Below, in pieces: positions 1 through 12,931 of a DNA stretch of 64,000 bases. The translations under genes were made by a program, and so were the position numbers. Numbering within the stretch: the first letter of the stretch is position 1; every line of letters starts with the position of its first letter. The notes below the pieces were generated by a model. The model was given only the letters and a program-made list of their open reading frames with translations. It made no database searches and was not told where the DNA came from. The stretch is from Ilyonectria destructans (Eukaryota; Ascomycota; Sordariomycetes; Hypocreales; Nectriaceae): NCBI GenBank assembly GCA_020740775.1, contig JAHEWK010000014.1, forward strand, positions 496,001 through 560,000, given 5' to 3'.

Positions 1-512
1 AGGGCACCCCACATGAAGATGTTGAACGCGAGATAGTAGCCGGGCGGGCTGCGCTGCATCAAAAGGTTGGACGGGATGGCCCAGATGAGCCAGCCAAAGT
101 AGAAGCTGCTCGAGAGCCAGGAGTACTCGTCGCCTTGCAGGTCGAGGTCCTCCTTGAGGCCGAAGATGGCGGCGTAGGAGCTGGGTGAGGGGTTAACACG
201 GGGAGTCGTAGGATCTGGGTGGCCAGCTTACAGGGTGGTCTTGTCGACATAGTAGAAGAAGTAACATATCCCCAGCAGTGGAATGATGCGGCGGTCTAGT
301 TTTCGCAGGACACGCTTCTCTGCCGCCGCGTCGATGGCTTCGTCGTTGGGATAGCGCGCGAGGGCTTCGACGTAGATCTCGTGCGGCTGGTTTTCCGCCG
401 TGACGACGTTGGGCTTGTCGCCGTCTTCACTCTCCGGCCCGGGACGGATATCATCGGTCCCGCGGGCCTCCGTATCCATCTCCGGGAACACGGCATCTCG
501 CTGGTAGGCCAT
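1..512 (-). CDS. MFS transporter, allantoate/Dal5-like family (5' part only)
   Basis: Partial gene entering from the left edge. Exon 1 is 232-512, the intron 181-231 (GTAAGC..CAG, revcomp on +), and exon 2 runs from 180 off the window. The start at 510-512 precedes a hydrophilic N-terminus rich in acidic residues. The segment RKLDRRIIPLLGICYFFYYV then leads into the first membrane helix, followed by DKTTLSYAAIFGL across the splice. This layout (LDxRIIPxL, then D-K-T-x-L-x-Y-A-A) is typical of the anion:cation symporter family of fungal MFS permeases (Dal5, vitamin and nicotinate transporters). The next visible stretch reads as helix 2 (WLSSSFYFGWLIWAIPSNLL). Substrate cannot be told from this fragment; it sits in the plasma membrane by family analogy. 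Confidence 0.85.
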
Positions 513-2628
513 GGCTGCGCTTCGAACGTCGCCGGGCGGGTTTCTCGTCGTTTGCCAACGTAGAACTGGGACGCAGCTGATCCGTTGGGCGCGGAGATCT
601 GGATGGAGTTGCTGCCGATGATAAGGGAAAATCAGCGATCTCGGTCTTTATACCCGAACCGACCACGGCCCTGGCTTGTTGCATCCGCGCTCGGTACGTT
701 GATGTTGTGGGGCATGCGGGTTGTGGTGCGCTGTGATCTCCACACGGCGGACGATGACACCAGGGAAGAATGAGGAGAAGGATCGACAGTATCGACTCCC
801 GCGGTTGGCGACCGAGTCAGTTGGACCTCCATTTAGCTTCACCAGCTGCGTTGGCGCGCGTGTGTTGACGATGAGCAAAGTCTCTGTCTCTGGGGCTGTT
901 CAGTGGCGAGTTTGCTTGAGGTGAAGTGAGGTCAAAGTTGAAGATTACGTACGAGACGCAAGATCCGCACCCTGGTCGACGGTGCCCGAGCCGATGTCGC
1001 TCCCGCCCAATCTCAGCTTTGCGGTGTTTTTCCTTCCATGATAACAGCCATCGACCACGCTTTCAGTGAGCTCTGGCCTTGGGAACTTGAAGAGGGAGGA
1101 ACTTGAACATGACAAACAGCCATCATGGCTCGGTCTCAGAAGAAGCACCGGTTTCTAAAGCTTCGCCTCCACCCGCTTCCCCATCTTCCCCGTCTCTTCC
1201 CCATGGGGATCATCTGTCTCCCGACCGTTGACGGATTCTTAAATTCCCACCAATCCGATCAGTCCAGTAAAGCCTTCGGGAGAGAATAGGGCTGATCCGT
1301 TGATGGAGACTGTGGAGGCTTAGTTGGGGGTGTTAAGCTCCCTTGGTCTTGGGGGTGTCTCCGCTCGTCACCTACCCCCAAACATGTGGAGATGAGCCTA
1401 CTATTCAGCTTGTACGAGGGTTATATAGCAGTGGTTTGGTTCACCTTAGGTAAGACTCAAATGATGGTAGTCTCGACATCTATCGGCCCTCTCGCCATAC
1501 ACACACGCGGAGCAGCCTAGGTATGTTGTTGACCTTTGCGGAGACAGGGATCAGCTGCATCAAGTGCTTGTCTTGATTCCATACCGCATCCTCTTTGAAC
1601 CTTTCCTTGTGCCAACTTACTTTGACTCCATCATTGCCTGAGACCACGAATGTCCACCATGCTAGACTTGGCTGCAAGTTGCAACCAACGGAACAAACAC
1701 ACTATGGACACCATCACCAACACCACACGGCAGTGCAGCAATCTTTGGAGCTCCCCATCCCAGTACCTAATAGCAAGTACCTCTGGGAAACAAGATGGAA
1801 AGCCCTCATGTCCAAGGCGTGTGGCTCTGAGATGTTCCCCCTATTATCTCACAAATAGCCTCATCTCTCCACGCTCTCACAAGCTAGCCCCCACGCCCCA
1901 GACCAATCCCCGCACCAGAGACGAAGTTGAACTAAGATTTCATCCGTTCGGAAGTCTTCCGAGATGAGGGTGCGGAAGGACCTAAGGGGAGGTCTGGAAC
2001 ACACGCCCCTGGAACTCTTGAATGTGATTGCTCCCTTGCCATTGTGATACATCTCCTTCCACCAAAGTCGCCACTCAGCCACGTCCCGCTCACCCTCGTG
2101 GCGAAACATGCACACTCCCCTCCAAGACCCCCTTGCCCCTGGCCTTCCCTGTCCCTGTCTCCTCTCGAAAAAGCAACTTGTAGTGCCTCCGGTCGGGTTG
2201 TGGATTAAGCGAAGTATTCTAACCATGTCAGTCTTGGTCCATGCATCTCCGCAGCTTAAACTGACTTCCTCGAGGGTCGTTGGCAACACCTGAGGGACAA
2301 AGACTTACTACGATACCTAGGCCCTCTTGGGCGTGGCAATCCTATCAAACTCTGTATCACAGTTACGGATTCAGAAACATGCACTCTAGTCTATTGAATA
2401 TCGCAAGTTTGGTAAATTGATCTTGGTGGACAAAGTACCTATGAAAAGAACCTCCGCCGCCACTTCCCGCCAATCCGGTCGCCCCTTTTGTTGTTGCATG
2501 ATCTTTGATCAAACGCTAGTTCCCTGTGATTTGGAACTTCCTCAAGTCGCTCGATGACAGCTCAAACCCCGCTGTCAACTCTCACCCGCTCTGCCATCTC
2601 TCCGTCGTCACCTAACACCCCATTCCGC
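513..2628. other. Intergenic between MFS transporter and Argonaute 3' end
   Basis: About 2.1 kb. It holds the presumed promoter of the MFS gene (right of 512) and the 3' flank of the Argonaute gene. Several open frames of 60-140 codons occur on both strands (the longest 1861-2289 on -), but none shows a recognisable motif, splice structure or protein-like composition. No repeat or RNA gene seen. Confidence 0.6.
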
Positions 2629-5600
2629 TTAGATGTACCACATCGTTTTGCGGAAGAAGTTTCGCTGCCGTTCCTCGCCTTCAATGGGGCCCTTCTGCGC
2701 ATCAACGCTTCCTCCGAGTCGAAGCAAAGGTGGTGCCTCGATTCCTCGCTCTGGTCCACCAATCGACATTCCTCGGGCGACCTTGTCACGAATCATTTCG
2801 TGACCCTTGGGGCCAGCTCGGAATCCCTCGCTGGTCGCAATGTTCTCATGAGCCCTGGCACGGTCGCTAGCCAGATGCGCGTAGTAGACTGCGGGGTGAA
2901 GAGAAACAGGAGTAGTCGATCGGGCGTATGAGTAACACTGCTGGTAAATCATCTTTTGAAGATCATTCACCGGCATGTTCATCTCGTCGAGGATGATGTG
3001 GTAGTGGACCGGTCGTGCCGTTCCTTGGATAGCCACGTGCGAGTTGAGGTAAAAGTCCCACATGAAGGGGTGAGTGACTTCCTTCTCGACCAACGTTCCA
3101 GGCAGTGGGTTACCGTTCTTGTCGCCGCGCGTGGGGAAGAACCGAATGTGGTGGCGCTTTGTAGCCACAATCACAGTGAACTTGGGAGGAGCCTTCCCAG
3201 CGGGAACCTTGTCACGGAGGAAAGACTTGATCTCGGCAATCTCCTGGTCCAACACCTGAGCAAACTGACCCTCGCCAACACCATCGCGGAAGTACATGAT
3301 GTGGGAAGGAAAGCCGCCGTTGTGGCCCTCTCTCCAATAGTTGGCAAGCTGTCCAAACATGAAGCGAACGTTGGCAGGAGTGAGCATTTCAACTCGGTAC
3401 CCATTCGACTCGACAAGAGCGGCATACCGAGTCGCGTCTCTGTCCACAGACATGGTCATGGCGGCGGTGGATGGAGAGTTGCCGCCAGGTGCGCCGTGGG
3501 AGACATCGACACCGATCATCATGGTGGGTCGGCTCTCAGGGAAGTATGTTGGTGTCTTCCAAAGCTGAGGTGTGCAAGCAGTGGCACCGCCCAATTTCGC
3601 GTTGACCTTCATGCAAACATTTGAATGGTATTGACCGTTGTTCTTCTGCACGTGGTTAGAGAGAACAACCTGGGTCAGAATGCCAAAGCGGCAATCAGCC
3701 GACTTCTTCAAGCGCTCGTATGTTCCGCTGTTGCGCTTCGACATGACACAAAACAGAAGCTGAGTGTAGCCACTGGCTTTGGTGATTTCCTCATGGGCCC
3801 AGGCAATGGCGTTGGCTGCATTGAATCTCATGTCTCCAGGTGGGTTGAGCAGCTTGGGTTCTTTAGTCACCTTTCCACCATGAGCCATGAATGCAGTTTT
3901 GAACGAGGTTGCAAACTGCTGCAAGGCTGGCAGCGGGACACCTTGCTCCAGGTTGACAAAGCCCCAGTTCATGAGGGGAGCCTGGTTTTGCTTCCAGAAC
4001 TTTTTGCCGCGTAGGTCCCATCGACCCGAAAACCTGGGCTCACAGGTGCCCACACTAAATTTGACAATAGGAGCTGGGAGGACCTTGGCATCCGTCTTGG
4101 CAAACTGGGTTTCAAAGGAGACGCCGTACTCCTTCAGATAGGGGTCATTGCCGATCTGAAGGTCACGAACGTTGCTCTCAATGTTGGCCTTGCGCTCCCT
4201 GGGTCGGGTGACAGCAATCTTGATCATCGCTGCGGTTTGATCGGGGTTCAACTTGAATGGGTACCTTTGCATGTTCTCGACCCAAGCAAGCTCCATGGGA
4301 ATCTTGCCTCCCTTGCCGGCATCGATGAGGGGAAGATTGGCGTGCCGAAGGTTGACATTGTACTTCTTTCGGTAGTAGTCTTGCACCGACATCTCTTCAC
4401 CCTCCGCATTGGTGAAGGTGACATTTCGAGCCGTGGCGCCGTCGGGGCCATACTTGTCACTGAAGACGAAGTCGCAGACAGTGTAAACCTGTTCGTCGTT
4501 GCGACGATTGGCGTGTCGCACCTTGAACTTGAGGCGTCTCAGCTTTCGAAGCTGCTTGAAGGCATCGGACGACTCCCAGCGTTCGCCGCGGCCTTTGACA
4601 GGCTTGAGTGCCTGCGAGACGGTGATGGGGGTCAGGCTCTGCCAGCGCCTGTCACAGGTGGCAAGAAAGTTGCACATCATCTTGTCCAACGACAGTCCTC
4701 CGATCCAGAAGCATGTGTTGGCAACATCAATGTTGTAACCAAGACCAACCCCACCGCGGGCCATGTTGTGGCTCATACGAACAGAGGCGTATGTGCCCTT
4801 GTGAACTTCGACGAGTGCGTCGTTGAGGGGAATTCCAGGCGCATTCTGCTTGTAGAAGTTTCGTTTAATGGCCAGCATGTGCTGGGATGGCCATTGTCGA
4901 ACAAGATGATCGAGGAAGTTCAGAGCCTCCTGAACGGAGTTGCTGAACGACACCCTGTGCTCCAGATACCCTGCGAGAGCGCCCACCTTGATCTCAGTGG
5001 TCTTCCGGATGGTGACATAGAAGTCAGCACCAGGGCGGGGCTTGGCACCTGCGGGTCGCTTTCCCTCGTCCAGATCGATCTTGCACCGAATCTCGCCACG
5101 GTCGAGGAGGACAGGGGCCCAGGCCAGCTTCTTGCCGTCGAAAAGCCACTTGTCCCCCTTGAAGGGCTTGAGCTGTTCCCTCAACTTTGGGTGAGCCCAA
5201 ATCTTCTTCATGACCGGGCCGAGCTTGTCAGGCTCGGGTGAGAGAACAACCTGAATGACATGTCAGCATTGCTACGATTGCCAAGGGGGAGGATCAGAAA
5301 CCGTACATCGTACTGGTAAATCTTTTTGGTGAAGTCGAACTTGGTCATCCGGTACTGGTTGACCTCAACTTGCTCCGGCTTACCCTCGGTGTTCAGCTTG
5401 TTTCCACGAAGGGTAAAAAAGTCCTTCCTGGTTTCCGAGATGTAGGCATCCGGAGGGAGTTCCATGCGAGTGTTGCCTTTCTCCTGCTTGGGAGCCCCCC
5501 GAGCAGGATCAAAGCCAGGGCCTTGCTTCCAACCGGAGCCAGCCTTGTCGGAGGAAGCCCCAGAAGGCGAGTCAGGTCGAGCACGCGATGGGGACTGGGA

Positions 5601-5666
5601 TGGTCGCCGTTCGCCAGAGGGACCCCCCTGCCCCGAAGGCGACGGGGAGCGACCTCTGTCAGACAT
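2629..5666 (-). CDS. Argonaute (QDE-2-type), slicer residues intact
   Basis: Two coding exons, 5307-5666 and 2629-5250, separated by a 56-nt intron (5251-5306, GTACGG..CAG), give 993 residues. The first ~100 residues are disordered and Ser/Pro/Gly/Arg-rich. They are followed by the N domain, a PAZ domain in the middle, and a PIWI domain from about residue 610 to the end. The PIWI catalytic tetrad is visible: D702 (IGVDVSHGA), E741 (YRVEML), D776 (MYFRDGVGEGQF) and H912 (YYAHLAS). The protein ends in MWYI, as Argonautes end in a short aromatic tail buried in PIWI. Known role: binds small RNAs and cleaves complementary RNA in quelling/RNAi in the cytoplasm. The QDE-2 and SMS-2 lineages cannot be separated by eye. 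The ATG at 5664-5666 is the first in frame. Confidence 0.95.
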
Positions 5667-6776
5667 GTTGACGGTGAGGCCTGGGGTTGAAAGTGAGTAA
5701 TGGTTCAGAAGAAGTGTGGTTGAAGAGAGGGATAAGAATGTGAGGGAGTGTGGTTGTGTGATGAGAAGGAGAGAGTTTCTGGGAGAGAAGGAAGGGAAAC
5801 GATGAGACTTTATAGCCGGGGAAAGAGGAGAGAGAGGGCGGGTAGTTGCCGATGCAGGAGATGACACTTACGCAGTTGGTGACTGCTTGTCCCCGTGTGA
5901 TTGTTTCAACACTGGAGCACCACTTCGTGTTGCGATCTTCGAAACGTCAGATATTGTAACCAAGGCAAGCAGGTGTGATGCTGCAAGCGTGGACGACAAG
6001 CGTGATGTGCTTGTGGGAGGAGTTGGAGATGTGTGTGAGAGAGAGAGAAAAGGGGGAGAGGTTGCGGAGGAACGGAAAGGGGTTGAAATACCTACCTAGT
6101 GAGAGGCCTGGGCAGAATGCGGTGTGCGTGAATCACGGACTCACCTTTAGAGAGACTGCGGCGCTTTTCTGTGGCCAGTTGCCTTGCGTGCCGCGTTGTA
6201 GAGCAGGTGAGCTTGTATGCGAGATTTGGCGGCAGAGACCAGTGACAAGACAGAGGAGATGAGAGGAACGAACGAAAGCCCGGGGAAACCGAATTGCAAG
6301 CGCACACCTGCTACGCGCCTGCACGGTAAACAGTCGCCGTTGCCAATCTGCTGCCTGAACAGCTGGCCGACAGCTGTAGCTTCCCGTAATGATTGACGCC
6401 TCTGGTTTCACACGGAACGGGTGATGAAGTGTCTATGCGGTGCGTTGGTTGGCCAGCCGCCAGTCCTTCTCCCAATCGCACGCAACTCACTCCCGTTAAC
6501 TTGGCCCCAGCGCCCTAGTTTTGCAAGCTCCCGGCTGCTGTAAGACTGCGCAAAGCCGCTTGCCGGGGAGAAATGGCTGTCTATTGGTGAGTCTTGGATG
6601 ACTGCGTCAGACCAAGAGGATCAGCAGTTTCGAGATGATAGAGTACCTGCGAGGAAACTGTTGAGGAAACTGCCGAGCTTGCTTCAATCCCTGCCTAGAC
6701 GTGCCTATTAATATGCCCCTAACACCGGATCGGAAGAATCAACGCTTTCGTGTTACCTTGTGTCACCCTGTCCAGT
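5667..6776 (-). promoter_or_regulatory. ATG-free upstream leader of the Argonaute gene
   Basis: Reading the minus strand upstream of the Argonaute start, no ATG occurs until 6777 (about 1.1 kb). A likely 5'-UTR intron is 5681-5872: GTAAGT donor, pyrimidine-rich interior, CCCCAG acceptor 14 nt before the ATG. Another GTGAGT lies near 6138-6144. A long spliced 5' leader is inferred. Transcript ends are not visible. Confidence 0.5.
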
Positions 6777-7225
6777 CATAGTTTCGCTGTGATGCCAAAC
6801 TTTAACCCAGTTTGCTATGCGATGACACACAGCAGCAGATGGGCAACAGGCAGACACGAGGTAAGACCAGGAATGACTTGTCGTCATGGACTGCAATCAA
6901 CATGAAGCGAGGGACCCAGTAAAGCGCCATCCAACTTCTCTGCATTCTTTCTATATAGCAGATACCTATGGTAAAAAAAACCGTCAACCAATCCACCGTC
7001 ACCACTCAAACCCTTTCGTCTTGACAGGTATAACTCGACGGCCGCCATTTCTGTCTGGATCCCTACCGAACGCCATACCATGCGAGACAAAAGACATCCC
7101 TCCCCTGATACCCAGCATTTGTCCCGAATTTTGTGGGATACGGCGACCTCGCCAGCAAACTATTATAACAACGTGTCGGGGGACACAAGCAGCCCCGGTT
7201 TAGCATGACGGCTGTAGATCTGCCG
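6777..7225. other. Intergenic, Argonaute upstream / RNA14 3' flank
   Basis: About 450 bp between the Argonaute leader and the RNA14 stop codon, both genes on minus. Contains a short poly-A run near 6973. No coding or repeat signal recognised. Confidence 0.5.
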
Positions 7226-10200
7226 TCAGTACCGATATCCTCCGTACTGTCCCGGCGGCTGTGCGCCATACGCGCCGGGTGCTTGATTCCAAGCAGGTGG
7301 AGCAGCGCCCGCATCAGGAGGCGGGTAAGGATTGGTCGGGAAGCCACTTCCGCCCTCTGGCCTCAATGGAGAGTTCCTATACCCACCAGATCCAGAGGTC
7401 ACCCGCCCGTAAGGACTCAACGGTCGGTTGCCGTAATCACCAGACGACTGCCTCGCGTGGCTCGGGTTGGCATAGCGGGGCTGCCCACCGCCACTGGCCT
7501 TCAGCGTAGCGTAGTCCGGTAGGTTTGTGTCACGGAGAATGGAGACCATCCCGGCGGCGTTAAGTCGCTGGGCATCGAAGTTCTGTGCGGGTGGGAGAAT
7601 GTTGAGTAGGAAGGTAATGTCACGGTGAAGAGCCGACGCCTGGTTGCGACGCTGCTGATCAAGACGGCGACCAGCCGCGCCCTTCAAAGGTGACACACCT
7701 CGGGCAAGTCTCTTGGGAGGGTTCAACTCGTCGTCATCCATGCCCAAAGGCCGCTTTGGTGAGGCCGTTGCCCGCACATACTGCGGGCGTGGGCTCTGTT
7801 CCTGTCTCATGGGGAGTGGGCTATTTCGCACCGAGGTTGGTTGTTCGATCCCAGGATGAGCCTGCCTTGGCCGCATCTGGATGGGCTTCGAGATGATGAT
7901 GGGAGCGGCGACAGGGTCAAATTTGTCAGTGGAGTATCGGGCAACGAAGTATTCGAGCTTGGGGTCTCCAGGGAAGAGTTCGGCCATTCGCTCCTCAAGT
8001 TTCGAAATCTGCGAGAGCTCGCCATACTGCGACTCGTACTTGTGGAAGTAGGCATAAAGCGGCTTTGCCTTGAACAAGGTCTCAGGTTTCCCAATAAGTC
8101 GATTGACGCATGTTTCAAACACCACTCGGGCATCTATCGCTCCATTAGCTTGGGCTTCCTCGAAAAGAGAAAGAAACTTACTTGTTGTGTCGTCCTTCGA
8201 ATGGAGATACTTGAGGTACTCTATCATGAAGTTCTCATCATTGGGGAATAGACGGGCGCCACGCTCAAAGATTTTGGCGCCAACAGGATCTTTGTAGACT
8301 ACAGACTCCAGCAATGCGACAGCGACATACACGTCGCTAGTCAGTCGGCCCTTTTGGCGAGCATCTGTGAAGACCTTGCGAAGACCTCCTTCTGTCTGGT
8401 TGCCTTTGCCCTGGATTCGGCGCATAGCCCGGGCGAGGGCGATCCAGACGTAGGAAATGGTCCGGGAGAGAATTTGAGTATCGTCGGCGTAAGCCCTCTG
8501 AATCGCCAGAATTCGTTCTTCCATCGGCGACCTCCTAGGCTTGTCGTCGTCATCATCATCGTTTTGCTCAATCGAGGCATGAACTGGCTCGTGAGCCGCA
8601 GCTTGTTTGAGAGTAGAAACCTCGAGCTTCTCTCGCGCCTTCACCTTGTCGCCTAATTCGTACAAGGTATCCAGGACATCATCAAAGGGCTTCCGAACCG
8701 CTTTGGCGTACTCCAACTTGTCACCCTCCTTCGCCGGGTAGTTCGCTTCGATGTGATCTGCGTGCTTGAGGGCGAGCAAGACGCTCTCGGGATTGGCCCT
8801 AATGCCTTGCAACAGCATCTCCGTTCCCGTCTCTTTGTCATTGTCCCGCACATCGTTCTGAAAAGACCACTCCGCGGCGTCCACCCAGATTTCTGGCCAA
8901 AATCGAAGCGCCATCATCGCCTGTTTGTAGCAGTAGAGGACTCTTTGGTTGTAGACCTTGGGTTCGTCGACCTTGAGGACGAGAGGGTCATCCTTCTCCC
9001 ATGCAATCCACTTCTTCCACATCTCAACCTGATGCTTGAACTCCTGGTCGCCATCGAATCCGGGTGCTGGCGGCAGACGCGGGAGATTTGTGCGTTTCAG
9101 ATGCCGGGTCATGTTGTCGAGGGCAATGTTGGCGCTCTTGGCAGACATATACCCGGGCGATCGCTCCTGGATGAACTTGCGGCCCTGGGACGGGATTAGT
9201 AGATGCAGTAATGGGAGGGGGTATCCAACCTACAGTCATTTTGTTCAATCCCATTTCAAACTGATCATACTCCTTCCACAAGTTGTTGACAGTCAACATG
9301 GGAACAGCGATGGCACGGTGATAGACCTTTCGCAGTTGGTCCATCTTCTGCTGGTCCTGCCAGCCAGTGCCACCAATCTGTCCTGGCCCATTCTTGACGA
9401 ATTGGACGTAGTCCTGCCAGATGTTCCCGGAATCTCTGTCCATGCCAATGTTGTCAATGACGAACTCGTAAGACTGGGTAATGGTTCGGCGAGCTTGACC
9501 GGACGCATCGTTGTTGAGGTCGTTTCGCCGACGGATGTAGTTTAGGTACGCTGTCCAAAGCTTCACGTTGGGCACCGTCATTAGACAACGGCCAAAAAGC
9601 TGTTCAGCATCGACAAAGTTATCGAGGCCAAGTTCCATTTCGATCCACTGCACCCAGATGTCACCCTTGAATGACTGTCAGTTGCTACACATCTGGAAAC
9701 GATTTGTCAGGTGTACTTACAGCTTGTGGAAAGACCTCGACGAATCGATTGTAAACGTTCCTAGCTTGATCAAGTCGGCTGGAGCGCCTGTACTCAGCGA
9801 TCAGATTCAGCCAGGCATCCATATCACCCCGAGGGTCCTCTTTGACACGAGCTTCAAACAGCGCCACTGGGTCGAGACTGGTCATGGCTGGAGTCACAAT
9901 GGATGAGACGACAGGAGCAGGAACAGCAGCAGCAGCAGCAGGAGTGTTGGCCTCTGTTGACACAGTCGAGGGACCAGGCAGGTTCTGTGACGGCGCATCT
10001 GCGGCCGTCGGGGTATCATTCGCAGGCTCTTCATCCTCATCATCGGATGCCTCCACTAGGAAGCCGCCCGACATCTTGGGCTTGGAAGCTGGACGTTGCG
10101 AGGGCGTTGCAGAGGCAGCCTTTTCGGGGACTTGAGCAGGGGATCCAATAGTGACAGACTCTGGGTCATAATCTCCTCCATCTTCTGTACCATTATCCGC

Positions 10201-10323
10201 AGCATCACCTGAGACATTGGATTCTTGAGCAAAGTTATCAACTTGTTCGTCGCTATGCTGAACCTGACCACCCTCTGTGGCATCAAACCCTTCTTCGCCC
10301 CATGAAGCACCTTCGGAAGCCAT
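7226..10323 (-). CDS. rna14: mRNA 3'-end processing protein RNA14 (CstF-77)
   Basis: Three exons, 9721-10323, 9234-9665 and 7226-9184. The introns are 9666-9720 (GTAAGT) and 9185-9233 (GTAGGT, branch CTACTAATC). Product about 997 residues. The first ~140 residues are acidic and low-complexity. They are followed by HAT (half-a-TPR) repeats with recurrent W/Y..A signatures such as DIWVQWIEMEL, LWTAYLNYIRR and IWQDYVQFV. The C-terminal ~200 residues are Pro/Gly/Tyr-rich and include the monkeytail-like stretch DITFLLNILPPAQNFDAQR. The family scaffolds cleavage factor IA with Rna15 in the nucleus and is essential for cleavage and polyadenylation. At intron 1 an alternative in-frame AG would add three residues; the chosen acceptor (9666-9667) has better branch spacing. 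It is divergent from asf1, with about 1.6 kb shared upstream. Confidence 0.93.
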
Positions 10324-11939
10324 GCTGCGTATTACAAACGTCGAGTCTAAAGCGGAGGTTCAACCGTCGAGAGGTTGAGCGCGACGAGGTCGAGACCGAA
10401 ACGGCTCCACCGCGGCTGGGGAGGCTGGGCGCGACGAGCTGAGGACAGGAATCGAAAGGTCGGCGACAGCGCAGCGGAGGCGGCAGGAGATCGGCGGTGG
10501 ACGAGGGCGCTAAAATCTAGATGGTTGAGGGCGCAGGAAACCCGATTGAAGAGATGGCTGGCCGTGGAATAGCCAGCGATGAACGTGGATGGGGCGTCGC
10601 AAACGAGGTAAGCTCGTGGAGCTGACCCAGTCGGCCCCGACCGAGCAGGATACAGTCGCAAAGAACGGAGAGACACGGGACGACACGGAATCAGGGTGGC
10701 AGCGGCGCTCAATCGATGGGGTCGGTTAGAAGTTTGGGGCGTGGGAACAAAGGAAGCTCTCGATACGAGGCTCTGACAAAATTCCGAAAGCTCGAAGGGA
10801 CCTCCCGAGTTTGAAAGAAGGTGGAAGGCCTTGCAGCACCGCGAGTGGCAGAAAGCCTAATCCGGCTAGCGTATGGTAGGCGGTGGGTATTGTGGGGTCT
10901 TGGAGGACGATGATGGTGGAGTTGGAGACGAACCGAGCTGCGATTGCACGGCATATCATGAGATGGTTTTAAAGGTTTGTATTCAAGAGAACTATTAAAT
11001 AGGCTGTAAAAAGTAGACTTGTTTGTCGGTGTGCGTCTCCATCAACTTCCACCCATTCACTGATTGATGCAGACCAGAAGTAGACATTGGCTGGAGTTTA
11101 CTTATAAAGCATAACTAAACCGACCTTGTTGCCTCCGGGCACGAAAAAGACAACGAGGCCCCTGCACTAAGGTAGTCGAGCGGCGAACAAGCCATACTTT
11201 TCGCCAGTTCTCTTGATCGTTAGTTCGAATCCCAGGTTTACTACGCGTGGCATCTGGCCTCCTGTTGGGATGAGACGCCCACGGGGAGCACAAGGCAACG
11301 AGACGGTCACGTGATAGAGCGAACCCGCTGGCCACTCACTGGCCACTGGCCACCCTAACCGCTGCTGGTTTTTCGCACTCGCGTCGCTAGCAAGGCCTGG
11401 AAGGCCGCTAATTAGAGGCAGGCGTCGTGACCCTGGCCGCCTGGGCGCTGGGACGAACCCATTAACGCGGTGCGGCCAGAAATCGCGTCCGTCGTCCTGC
11501 CCACGGCACACGGTCCCTGCGCCAGGCCCAACTTGCCGCGTTTGCATCTCGATGTCTTAGTCTCTTGCCAGCCTTCGTTTCTTCTTGCAATTTCGTGCAA
11601 TAACAACTCCGTGCCACTCTCCTCTCCTCCTCCTACTCCTCCTCCTCCTCTTCAGTGCCGCCACCCCAGCTTCTTCTCCCAACTCGCAACTTGCACCTTG
11701 CAACTTCTCCTGCGCCCGTCGTCTCAAACAAACCTGCGCGCACGCATCCGCTGTCGCACGCCCACTCTCCGAGCTCCACAGTCTCGCCCAACGCTACTCG
11801 TGAACTCCATCGTCGCCAGCCGCTTCGCCCCCGATTCACTGTCATCAATCTCTGTCAACGTTGCGCTCCTGTTGCCGTTCGACTGCCTCCGCAAACTTTT
11901 CTCTCCAGAACCGATCGTCTCCTCACCACACCCGCCACC
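10324..11939. promoter_or_regulatory. Divergent promoter region, rna14 / asf1
   Basis: 1.6 kb between two divergent start codons. The minus-strand leader of rna14 lacks ATG for about 620 nt (to 10951). The plus-strand leader of asf1 lacks ATG for about 385 nt (from 11555) and is strongly CT-rich (CTCCTC runs at 11620-11660). A tRNA-like T-loop string near 11222 does not fold (see rejected list). No other gene recognised. Confidence 0.55.
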
Positions 11940-12931
11940 ATGTCCGTCGTCTCGCTTTTGGGGGTCAATGTCATGAACAACCCCGCCAAGTTCACCGACA
12001 AGTACGAGTTTGAAATCACCTTTGAGTGCCTTGAGCAGCTCGAGAAGGGTTCGTGATACCTGGGCTCTGGTGTTTATCCCGCATCCAGCTAACTGGGGAC
12101 AGATCTCGAGTGGAAGCTGACCTACGTCGGATCCGCCACTTCGTGAGTTGAAACGCGGCTTGATCTTGCACACCGCCTGTTCTAACGCTTCGCAGCGACC
12201 AGTACGACCAAGAGCTTGACTCGCTGCTTGTCGGCCCCGTCCCCGTCGGCGTCAACAAGTTCATCTTCGAGGCCGATGCCCCCAACACTTCGCGCATTCC
12301 TGACGCCGATATTCTCGGTGTAACTGTCGTCCTTCTGACCTGTGCCTACGACGGTCGGGAGTTCATCCGCATTGGTTACTATGTCAACAATGAGTACGAC
12401 TCGGAGGAACTTAACACCGAACCCCCTTCCAAGCCCATCATTGAGCGCGTCAAGCGCAATGTCCTGGCTGAGAAGCCCCGAGTGACGCGATTCGCAATCA
12501 AGTGGTAAGTTGATGCGCACTTGCGACCAAGACTGGGTACGCTAACACAGCCCAGGGATTCCGAAGCGTCTGCCCCCGCCGAGTTCCCCCCTGAGCAGCC
12601 CGAGGCTGATCTCGAGGCCGATGGCGAAGAGTACGGTGCCGAGGAGGCTGCGGAGGAGGCCGCTGAGGAGGCTGCCGTGAAGGCTGAGGTTCAACCTGGT
12701 GAGGACGCCGAGATGGTTGGCGTCGAGAACGAAAACGAGCTTGACACCGAGAACGGTCAGGAGGAGGATGAGATGTCAGAGGACGGTAGTGTTGACATTG
12801 AGGGCGAGAGTGAGGACGAGCTCGAGGAGGAGGAGGAGGAGGTTGAGGGCGAAGGTGCCGGCGACGATGCCATGGAGGTCGACTCGGCCGAGAAGCCTGT
12901 GGCTGCTAAGCCCGTTACTGTCGCATCCTAG
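11940..12931 (+). CDS. asf1: Histone chaperone ASF1
   Basis: Four exons: 11940-12048, 12103-12142, 12196-12504, 12556-12931; product 277 residues. The first ~152 residues are the conserved immunoglobulin-like core: [18 protein letters not shown] at the start, then [22 protein letters not shown] and [12 protein letters not shown], ending with VTRFAIKWD. The remaining ~125 residues are a strongly acidic Glu/Asp tail. Family knowledge: Asf1 binds H3-H4 dimers in the nucleus and passes them to CAF-1 or HIR during replication-coupled and replication-independent assembly. Core length and motif order match the family closely. Long acidic tails are usual in fungi. Confidence 0.96.

Noticed and set aside
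1861..2289. 142-codon minus-strand open frame
   Set aside because: No motif or family resemblance and composition is not protein-like; no splice partners.
4237..5241. 334-codon plus-strand open frame inside the Argonaute gene
   Set aside because: Antisense shadow of a GC-biased coding exon; the minus strand carries clear Argonaute motifs.
9653..9680. Alternative acceptor in RNA14 intron 1 adding Ser-Phe-Lys
   Set aside because: In frame, but its AG is only 1-2 nt from the likely branch adenine; the downstream AG fits better.
11165..11245. tRNA-like stretch with GTTCGAATCCC
   Set aside because: The T-loop string is present, but the bases on either side do not form a T-stem (only two of five pairs) and no acceptor stem can be paired.
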